From contig JAEMTM010000020.1 in assembly GCA_016462305.1 (NCBI GenBank), positions 1-5,807 of the forward strand: a stretch of DNA of 5,807 nucleotides. Reading direction: 5' to 3'. The stretch's first letter is position 1. Every line of letters begins with the position of its first letter. Source of the stretch: Sphingomonadaceae bacterium (GTDB lineage: Bacteria > Pseudomonadota > Alphaproteobacteria > Sphingomonadales > Sphingomonadaceae). A program made the position numbers and the translations under genes. The notes below the pieces were generated by a model, which worked only from the letters and a program-made list of their open reading frames with translations, had not been told where the DNA came from and ran no database searches. Below, in pieces: positions 1-5,150 of this stretch.

Positions 1-1
1 G

Positions 2-46
2 GAAATCATCGAGCGCGAGAGCGCCCGTGCGCCCTCGGTCAGTTGA
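2..46 (+). CDS. Possible C-terminal tail of a plus-strand gene (partial)
   Basis: A short open frame enters from the left edge and ends at TGA (44-46). It reads EIIERESARAPSVS, with codons mostly ending in C or G, and resembles a charged C-terminal tail more than the other frames do. If real, it belongs to a gene convergent with the alpha/beta hydrolase, with about 64 bases between the two stop codons. Fourteen residues are too few to assign a family, and a chance open frame cannot be excluded. Confidence 0.33.
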   Translation, partial: EIIERESARAPSVS

Positions 47-110
47 CGGCTTGCGCCAGAACGTCGCGATAATAGGGCGATAAGGCCGGCATAAGTGGTT
101 CGCAAATGCG

Positions 111-998
111 TTACCTCACCGCCGGTGCGACAAAATTGGCCATTTTTGCCTGCGCCTTGCGCGATTCACGGAAGCTGAAAATCGGCCAATCGTGCATCAT
201 GCCTGAAAGCTCGATGAGCTCCACCGACGGCAGCTTGGCCTTTAAGGCGCGGGAGTCTGTGACCAAAATGTCGTCGCCGCCGGCAAAGGCCAGGATCGGC
301 GGTAATCCGTCCCAATCGCCGAAGATCGGGCTGCATCTTGGGTCATTGCCCGGCAAGTCGCCCGCATATAGCGTGCCGCCTGCGGAAATGCCGCTGATGG
401 TCAGGATTCCGTCGCGTGGTTCAGTCGCCTGTTGGTCAGGATGCGCGGGGTCAAGGTTGAGCCATGGGCAGATGAGCAACAGGCTGGTAGGTAAATTTTG
501 CTGTGTATCACGCGCCATTTGCGCCAACGCAGCGGTCAGTCCGCCACCTGCAGAGTCGCCGCCCATGACAAACGCTTTTCCGCCCATCTCCGCCAGATAG
601 CCTGTATAATAGCCCATCGCCCAATTGGTGATATGCGTGGCCGTATTTTCCGGCGCGAGCGGATAGAGCGGCGCGGTGATGGACCAGCCATGTTGCGCCG
701 CCATGCGCGACAGAAATTTCCAATGGATGTCGGTTGCCGGATAGACATAGCCGCCGCCATGCCAGAACAGGATATGCGCCGACGGCGCACGGCCCTTGGG
801 CGCAAGGTGCCAAACAGGACGGCCCTGAAATTCGCTTTGCCGAATATCGACGTCAACATGCGCCTTGGGCGATGGCAAGGGCCCGGAACGGACCTTTGCA
901 ATATTCTTTTCAAATTGCGGCCCGCCCGAGAACATCCGGCGATAATAGCCCGTGGTGCGCAGCGCAAAACCAGCAAAGCTGGCGGCAAAACTTGGCAT
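111..998 (-). CDS. Alpha/beta hydrolase, hormone-sensitive-lipase (family IV) type esterase
   Basis: A 295-residue serine hydrolase probably acting on short-chain carboxylic esters. The order of motifs is that of the HSL-like alpha/beta hydrolase_3 family: HGGG at residues 80-83 (oxyanion hole), LAPE at 114-117, and GDSAG at 147-151 with nucleophile S149. The likely acid is D243 in AGGDDIL, and the catalytic histidine is H269 in MMHDW, so the triad looks complete. No clear signal peptide is visible (MPSFAASFAGFALRTTG is only mildly hydrophobic), so it is probably cytosolic. The length is normal for the family. The ATG at 996-998 is supported by a strong Shine-Dalgarno, GGGGGAGAG, six bases upstream. 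It lies downstream of the DUF885 gene on the same strand with a 105-base gap containing a hairpin, so it may have its own promoter. The substrate is unknown; steroid, acyl or xenobiotic esters are all possible. Confidence 0.88.
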   Translation of the reverse strand: MPSFAASFAGFALRTTGYYRRMFSGGPQFEKNIAKVRSGPLPSPKAHVDVDIRQSEFQGRPVWHLAPKGRAPSAHILFWHGGGYVYPATDIHWKFLSRMAAQHGWSITAPLYPLAPENTATHITNWAMGYYTGYLAEMGGKAFVMGGDSAGGGLTAALAQMARDTQQNLPTSLLLICPWLNLDPAHPDQQATEPRDGILTISGISAGGTLYAGDLPGNDPRCSPIFGDWDGLPPILAFAGGDDILVTDSRALKAKLPSVELIELSGMMHDWPIFSFRESRKAQAKMANFVAPAVR

Positions 999-1004
999 AA
1001 TTTA

Positions 1005-1013
1005 CTCTCCCCC
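1005..1013 (-). promoter_or_regulatory. Ribosome binding site of the alpha/beta hydrolase
   Basis: On the minus strand this reads GGGGGAGAG, six bases before the ATG at 998-996. It fixes the start codon. Its upstream end lies inside the palindrome at 1010-1022. Confidence 0.7.
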
Positions 1014-1022
1014 TGACAGGGG
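1010..1022. repeat. Palindrome CCCCTG-A-CAGGGG over the hydrolase leader
   Basis: A perfect 6-base inverted repeat around a single central base, immediately upstream of and overlapping the Shine-Dalgarno of the hydrolase gene. It could be a protein operator. As RNA it could form a CCCC/GGGG hairpin with a five-base loop that partly covers the ribosome binding site. The symmetry is directly visible; the function is inferred. Confidence 0.35.
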
Positions 1023-1023
1023 C

Positions 1024-1050
1024 GCTATAGCAACGTGCCAAACCAATCAA
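1024..1050 (-). promoter_or_regulatory. Weak candidate promoter of the alpha/beta hydrolase
   Basis: On the minus strand a TTGATT hexamer (1050-1045) and a TATAGC hexamer (1029-1024) are separated by 15 bases, just upstream of the palindrome at 1010-1022. Each matches the sigma-70 consensus at four of six positions and the spacer is short, so this is tentative. If it is false, the gene is read from the DUF885 promoter. Confidence 0.25.
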
Positions 1051-1065
1051 GTGGCCCTGACCGCA

Positions 1066-1095
1066 GCTTCCCGGCAAGCATTCTCACCGGGAAGC
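1066..1095 (-). terminator. Perfect 9-bp hairpin after the DUF885 gene
   Basis: Arms GCTTCCCGG and CCGGGAAGC pair perfectly around a 12-base loop, starting eight bases after the DUF885 stop codon. No T-tract follows on the minus strand (TGCGGTCAGGG), so it is not a classic intrinsic terminator. It may protect the 3' end of the mRNA, mark a factor-dependent end, or partly attenuate transcription into the downstream hydrolase. Confidence 0.45.
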
Positions 1096-1103
1096 GCATG
1101 CGT

Positions 1104-2912
1104 TTATTTCGACGCTGATATCCAATCGTCGATTTTCTTTTCCAGAACAGTCAGCGGCAACGCGCCGGTGTTCAAAACCTGATTATGGAATTCGCGCACG
1201 TCGAATTTTTTGCCCAATTGCGCCTTGGCCTTGTCCTTTAGGCGCATGATCGTGAGCGACCCGATTTTATACGCCAAGGCTTGTGTTGGGATGGCGATGT
1301 AGCGTTCCACCTCTGCGGTTGCGTCGGTTTTGCCCATGTCGCTATTGGCGAGCATATAGTCGATGGCTTGTTCGCGTGTCCAACCTTTGCTGTGTAGGCC
1401 TGTATCGACCACAAGGCGCATGGCGCGGAGCATTTCGTCCGACAATGTGCCGAAGCGTTGATAGGGGTCCTTGTACAGGCCCATGTCATAGCCCAAGGTT
1501 TCGGCATATAGCGCCCAGCCCTCCACATAAGCGGTGTTGCCGCCAAAGCGCATGAAGGCAGGCAATTTTTCATTTTCCTGCGCGATGCTGATCTGAAAAT
1601 GGTGCCCCGGCGCACCTTCGTGCAGATAGAGCGTGGTCATGCCCGGGGTCGTGCGGCTTGGCAGGTCATAAGCGTTGAAATAAAATGTGCCGGGGCGTGA
1701 ACCGTCGGGCGTGCCTGGCTGATAGCTGCCGCCGGCTTCATATTTTTCGCGGAATTCTTCATAAGGTTTGATTTCAAGCGGGGCCTTGGGAAGATATTTG
1801 AACTGCGCCGAAATCTTTGCGTCAACCTTTTTGCCAATGTCATAATAGCCTTGAGTCAAGGCATCACGGCTGGCGGGTTTGAACTTTGGATCCGAGCGCA
1901 AATGTTCGAAAAACTCCGGCAACGTGCCCTTGAAGCCAACCTCCTTGCGGATCGCCTCCATGCCCGATGTGATCCGCGCAACTTCGGACAATCCGAGATT
2001 GTGGATGTCGTCGGCCTTCAATGGCAAGGTCGTCGTTTGCGCGATCAAATATTGATACAGGCCTTCGCCGCCCTTCATCGCCGATAGGCCGACCTGTTCG
2101 CGCGCCAAGGGCAAATAGCTGTCACGCAGAAAATCGCGCAGGCGGGCATTGGCGGGGTAGAGGCCGTTTTCGACGATGTCGCGATATTCGGACGTAAGCC
2201 GCGCCTTGTCGGCATCGCTAAAACCTTCAGGGAATTTCAGGACTGGACCATAATAAGGCGATTCTTCGGTCTTTTGCGCAAGCTGCGTATTCAATTGATC
2301 GACGACGTTCGTGATCGTCATCTTCGTTTCAAACACGCCCGTCGCCATGCCCTGACGGAAACGGTCAATCGACCGATCCATGAGTATGATAAATTCCTTA
2401 TGCCGTTTCAGGTTATTGTCATAATCCTGCACCGTCTTGAACGGCGCTGCGCCCTGTCCGCTGGCGAAGGTAGGATAAAATGTGTGAAAGCCAAAAAAGT
2501 GATTGAGCGGACGGACGACGGTCAGGTCCATAATCTCTTTGGACAAGCCCTTGAGCGCATCGGTCTGGTTTTGTTTGAACACGTCATAGGCGATTTTGTC
2601 GGTCGCGTTCAGCCGGTCGCGCTCAATGCTTTTCAGGGCCTCCAAATTGGTTTCGGCGGCTTTGCGTTCATTGGCGTAATAAGCATCGGAGATGAAATCG
2701 CCAAAACGGTCGGCATAGCGCATGTCGCCCCGGAACATGGCGCTTAGCGGGTTACGTTGCAGGCTTGCCTCGTCATCGGCGGCAAATAATGCCGACAGCT
2801 TCTGGCTTTCGGTCGCGGCGGCGGTTTCTGTCGCGGTGGTCTGGGCCTGCGCGGCGAAAGGCGACAGCAAAGCAGCGCAGCTCAGCAAAAGGATATGATG
2901 CTTCATTTTCAT
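1104..2912 (-). CDS. Exported DUF885 family protein (metallopeptidase-like)
   Basis: A 602-residue protein of the DUF885 (PF05960) family, which is widespread in proteobacteria, often exported, and built like zinc metallopeptidases. Residues 1-23 form a signal peptide: basic MKMKHH, hydrophobic ILLLSCAALLSPFA, and a probable cut after AQA, giving a periplasmic or lipid-free secreted product. The hallmark HEGAPGHHFQ is at 431-440, with H431, E432 and H437 or H438 as likely metal ligands. The following YVEGWALYAE (462-471) supplies E464 as the probable third ligand. The length is typical and no key residue is missing. The start is the ATG at 2912, with GGAG eight bases upstream; a second in-frame ATG at codon 3 has a worse spacing. 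The gene has its own candidate promoter at 2953-2980. Peptidase activity, perhaps carboxypeptidase or dipeptidase, is inferred from the fold family, and the substrate is not known. Confidence 0.92.
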   Translation of the reverse strand: MKMKHHILLLSCAALLSPFAAQAQTTATETAAATESQKLSALFAADDEASLQRNPLSAMFRGDMRYADRFGDFISDAYYANERKAAETNLEALKSIERDRLNATDKIAYDVFKQNQTDALKGLSKEIMDLTVVRPLNHFFGFHTFYPTFASGQGAAPFKTVQDYDNNLKRHKEFIILMDRSIDRFRQGMATGVFETKMTITNVVDQLNTQLAQKTEESPYYGPVLKFPEGFSDADKARLTSEYRDIVENGLYPANARLRDFLRDSYLPLAREQVGLSAMKGGEGLYQYLIAQTTTLPLKADDIHNLGLSEVARITSGMEAIRKEVGFKGTLPEFFEHLRSDPKFKPASRDALTQGYYDIGKKVDAKISAQFKYLPKAPLEIKPYEEFREKYEAGGSYQPGTPDGSRPGTFYFNAYDLPSRTTPGMTTLYLHEGAPGHHFQISIAQENEKLPAFMRFGGNTAYVEGWALYAETLGYDMGLYKDPYQRFGTLSDEMLRAMRLVVDTGLHSKGWTREQAIDYMLANSDMGKTDATAEVERYIAIPTQALAYKIGSLTIMRLKDKAKAQLGKKFDVREFHNQVLNTGALPLTVLEKKIDDWISASK

Positions 2913-2920
2913 GCGATATT

Positions 2921-2924
2921 CTCC
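2921..2924 (-). promoter_or_regulatory. Ribosome binding site of the DUF885 gene
   Basis: GGAG on the minus strand lies eight bases before the ATG at 2912, which favours this start over the ATG two codons later. The leader just upstream is AT-rich and carries TTTCAAAA twice (2932-2939 and 2941-2948). Confidence 0.6.
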
Positions 2925-2952
2925 GATGGTATTTCAAAATTTTCAAAAATTT

Positions 2953-2980
2953 ATGATATGGAATTGGCGCTTGCTGTCAG
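2953..2980 (-). promoter_or_regulatory. Candidate sigma-70 promoter of the DUF885 gene
   Basis: On the minus strand CTGACA (2980-2975) and TATCAT (2958-2953) each match the consensus at five of six positions, with a 16-base spacer. Transcription would begin near 2946 and give a leader of about 33 bases with the Shine-Dalgarno intact. This would make the DUF885 gene independent of the oxygenase upstream. Confidence 0.5.
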
Positions 2981-3017
2981 CGGCATGTCGGCCAAACGCA
3001 ATATGATTTCGACAAAC

Positions 3018-3035
3018 GACAATAAACGCATTGTC
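3018..3035 (-). terminator. Weak hairpin after the oxygenase gene
   Basis: On the minus strand GACAAT and ATTGTC form a 6-bp stem around the loop GCGTTT, 18 bases after the stop codon of the oxygenase gene. Only GTTTGTC follows, without a run of T, and the stem is AT-rich. It is at best a poor terminator and could instead be an operator half-site pair. Confidence 0.25.
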
Positions 3036-3053
3036 AGCGAACTGCGATGCCGT

Positions 3054-3764
3054 TTACGACATCTTTGAAGTCGTAATCTCCAGCCAGTCATTTTGCCGAT
3101 ACCATTTGGTGATGATATGCTTCACCCCGCGAATGACCGGCGTGCCCGTGTGCAATGTTTTGTAATTGAGCGTCCCGTCCGGCTTTACATTGTTCCACAT
3201 CAGCATCATTCCGGCCTGCGGACGAATGCCAAGGCCAAGATGCGGGAATTCGGTTGCGCCGCCCTCTTTGGGTTCGTTCAGGAAGATCATTGCGGTCCAA
3301 CTGCGTTGCCCGCCCGCTGGGCCTTCCTGCACCCAATAGCTTTGGCTTGGGTGGAAAAAGTCGTGATGCGCTTTGAATTCTTGGCCGACCTGGTAACGCT
3401 GCCCCTGCATGGTTTCGGCATAAGCATTGTCGATGCCCAAAACATCGCTCATCCGTGCTTCGACTTTGGCGATGAATGCGTCCCACCGGTTAAGATGGCA
3501 GCTATAGCTGGTGCGAAAGCCCTCTTGCTCGGTGCCTTTGTATAAGGTGGAGGGCACGGCATCGGCATTAATTTTCGCAATCAATGTCTTGCAGTCTTTG
3601 GCGCTCAAAAACCCTTGATAGACATATAATTGCGCGTCTTCATGTTCGACCTGCTGCACCAGCGGATTGGCGTTCAACCTTTTGGTGACATGCGTCCCGA
3701 TCCGCGCCAGCTTGGCGGGGTCATTATTTGGGTCAAATTCTTGGGCGGTCGTGTCTGTTTGCAT
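3054..3764 (-). CDS. Prolyl-4-hydroxylase-type 2-oxoglutarate/Fe(II) dioxygenase
   Basis: A 236-residue soluble enzyme that would hydroxylate a substrate, classically a prolyl residue, using O2, 2-oxoglutarate and Fe(II). The C-terminal P4H domain covers about residues 45-225. Iron ligands are H133 and D135 (in FKAHHDFF) and the distal H205. K215, ten residues after H205 in HTGTPVIRGVK, matches the 2-oxoglutarate-binding lysine of P4Hs, where the same spacing occurs. RTSYSCHL (84-91) and YQVGQEF (124-130) are also typical of the family. All catalytic residues are present. No signal peptide is seen, so it is cytosolic. It follows the amidohydrolase gene after 12 bases, with only a weak GGTGA (3773-3769) four bases before its ATG, so translational coupling in one operon is likely. 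Known bacterial relatives modify proteins such as EF-Tu or collagen-like chains. The target here is unknown, and free amino acids or peptides are possible. Confidence 0.9.
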   Translation of the reverse strand: MQTDTTAQEFDPNNDPAKLARIGTHVTKRLNANPLVQQVEHEDAQLYVYQGFLSAKDCKTLIAKINADAVPSTLYKGTEQEGFRTSYSCHLNRWDAFIAKVEARMSDVLGIDNAYAETMQGQRYQVGQEFKAHHDFFHPSQSYWVQEGPAGGQRSWTAMIFLNEPKEGGATEFPHLGLGIRPQAGMMLMWNNVKPDGTLNYKTLHTGTPVIRGVKHIITKWYRQNDWLEITTSKMS

Positions 3765-3776
3765 AAGTTCACCGAA

Positions 3777-5045
3777 TCACGGAACGATACGTCCTCTTAC
3801 CATGACCCATTCGGCCTTTTCGAGAGTGCGAATATCATTGAGCGGATTTTCATTCACCGCAACCAGATCAGCGGAATAGCCAACCGCAATGCGGCCGATT
3901 TCATTTTCAAGGCCAAGCGTTTTGGCGGCTATCGTGGTGGCGCTGGCAAGGGCTTCGGTCGGGGTCATCCCTGCGTTCACCAATAAGGCAAATTCGCCGC
4001 CATTGCGGCCATGTTCAAATACGCCCGCATCGGTGCCAAAGGCAACGGTAACGCCCATGGCCTTTGCGCGCCGGACCTGACGGCCAGCGGTCTCAACAGC
4101 TTGTTTTGCCTTCACCTCAACCGTTGGGGTGTAAATGCCCTTGCCCAGACGGGCGCGGACGCCCTCTAGCGCCATTAATGTCGGGACCAAGACGGTGCCC
4201 TTGGCCTTCATCATCTTCAACGCCGCCTCATCGGCAAATGTGCCATGTTCGATCGAATCAATGCCTGCCGCCGATGCCGCCTCAATACCGCGCGCACCAT
4301 GGGCATGCGCCATGACTTTCAGGCCAAGCGAATGGGCGGTGTTGGTGATGGCCAGCATTTCTTCGCTGGTGAAATGCGCCTCCAGCCCGCGGCCCTGTTG
4401 CGACAAGACGCCGCCGGTGGCAGTTATCTTGATAACGTCCGCGCCAGCGCGCGACGATTTACGCACTTTTTCGGCGCATTCAACGGGGCCTGTGCAGGTG
4501 TAGCCCGTTTCCAACGCGGCAATGACGTCATTGCGAAAGCCGGACACATCGCCATGCCCGCCGACAATCGACAAAGCTGGCCCGGCTGCGATAATGCGTG
4601 GGCCAAGGATGCGGCCTTCCGCCGTGCCGCGCCGCAGGACAAAAGCGGTATTTTGCGCAGAGCCAGCCTCCCGCACGGTCGTAAAGCCAGCCTTGACCGT
4701 CAAGCCAGCGTTTTTGACACCCATGACAACGCCCCATTCATCGGGGTTCACCGCCTCGTCACGATAATCATCGCCGGGGTCGCCGGTTAAATGGACATGG
4801 AGGTCAATGAGGCCGGGGACCAAAGTCTTGGTCGACAGGTCAACGACGCTGTCCGCCTGAAACGGATTGTTTATGCCCTTGGCAATGTCTTTAATCCGCC
4901 CGTCTTCGACCAAGATAACGGCTGGCCCGGTGGGGCCGGTCGCAGCATCGGGGATGAGGTTGCCAACGATGATGGCTTGGCTCGCAGCGGACGCGGGCGC
5001 CGTGAACGCCAAAGCCGCGCTTGCAAATAATAGATAACGTAACAT
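3777..5045 (-). CDS. Exported amidohydrolase, Xaa-Pro dipeptidase/imidazolonepropionase-like (COG1228)
   Basis: A 422-residue metal-dependent hydrolase of the amidohydrolase superfamily. Visible metal-site residues in order are HVH (H83, H85), K206 in VIKITATGG (likely carboxylated, bridging two metals), H247 or H249 in MAHAHG, H267 in SIEHG and D339 in FGTDAG. This is the set for a binuclear centre. Characterised COG1228 members of this type are Xaa-Pro, Xaa-Arg or Xaa-Lys dipeptidases. True imidazolonepropionase is less likely because this protein is exported. Residues 1-20 (MLRYLLFASAALAFTAPASA) are a clear signal peptide. The ATG at 5045 is chosen because GGGAGAGG lies five bases before it and the signal peptide starts there. 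The frame stays open 20 codons further up, but that extension has no function in sight and reaches into the terminator of the preceding gene. It is probably first in an operon with the dioxygenase. The exact substrate cannot be told from the sequence. Confidence 0.9.
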   Translation of the reverse strand: MLRYLLFASAALAFTAPASAASQAIIVGNLIPDAATGPTGPAVILVEDGRIKDIAKGINNPFQADSVVDLSTKTLVPGLIDLHVHLTGDPGDDYRDEAVNPDEWGVVMGVKNAGLTVKAGFTTVREAGSAQNTAFVLRRGTAEGRILGPRIIAAGPALSIVGGHGDVSGFRNDVIAALETGYTCTGPVECAEKVRKSSRAGADVIKITATGGVLSQQGRGLEAHFTSEEMLAITNTAHSLGLKVMAHAHGARGIEAASAAGIDSIEHGTFADEAALKMMKAKGTVLVPTLMALEGVRARLGKGIYTPTVEVKAKQAVETAGRQVRRAKAMGVTVAFGTDAGVFEHGRNGGEFALLVNAGMTPTEALASATTIAAKTLGLENEIGRIAVGYSADLVAVNENPLNDIRTLEKAEWVMVRGRIVP

Positions 5046-5050
5046 CAAAA

Positions 5051-5058
5051 CCTCTCCC
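5051..5058 (-). promoter_or_regulatory. Ribosome binding site deciding the amidohydrolase start
   Basis: GGGAGAGG on the minus strand lies five bases before the ATG at 5045-5043. It overlaps an upstream in-frame ATG (5060-5058), which lacks a site of its own. This supports the shorter protein beginning at the signal peptide. Confidence 0.7.
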
Positions 5059-5103
5059 ATTTTATGTGCGGGAGATTGGTCAGCTTGGGCCAAGGTTACA
5101 AGC

Positions 5104-5138
5104 AAAAAAGCCCGGAGGGTGAAATCCGGGCCTTTTTT
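5104..5138 (-). terminator. Strong intrinsic terminator of the RcnB-like gene, possibly bidirectional
   Basis: A GC stem (GCCCGGA at 5110-5116 with TCCGGGC at 5125-5131) encloses an 8-base loop and is flanked by six A on the left and six T on the right. On the minus strand it lies 12 bases after the stop codon of the RcnB-like gene and ends in CTTTTTTGC, a textbook intrinsic terminator. The A and T tracts let it work on the plus strand as well. It separates that gene from the amidohydrolase operon. Confidence 0.85.
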
Positions 5139-5150
5139 GTTTTTACGTGC

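Noticed and set aside
47..110. Imperfect hairpin around GCTTGCGCC and GGCGATAAGGC as a terminator
   Set aside because: The pairing needs bulges and no T-run follows in either direction.
498..1016. Long plus-strand open frame opposite the alpha/beta hydrolase
   Set aside because: It is rich in Arg, His and Cys with no domain, and lies wholly antisense to a gene with an intact catalytic triad, as expected from codon bias.
2274..2747. Plus-strand open frame of 157 residues opposite the DUF885 gene
   Set aside because: It mirrors the codon pattern of the real gene, has no convincing ribosome binding site and no recognisable motif.
4245..4790. Plus-strand open frame of 181 residues opposite the amidohydrolase
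   Set aside because: It is antisense to conserved metal-site codons, and its composition is that of a shadow frame.
5059..5064. TAAAAT on the minus strand as a -10 box for the amidohydrolase gene
   Set aside because: Transcription would start near 5052, inside the ribosome binding site, and no -35 box stands at the right distance.
5046..5105. A 20-codon N-terminal extension of the amidohydrolase
   Set aside because: It begins inside the terminator of the preceding gene, has no ribosome binding site, and would bury the signal peptide.
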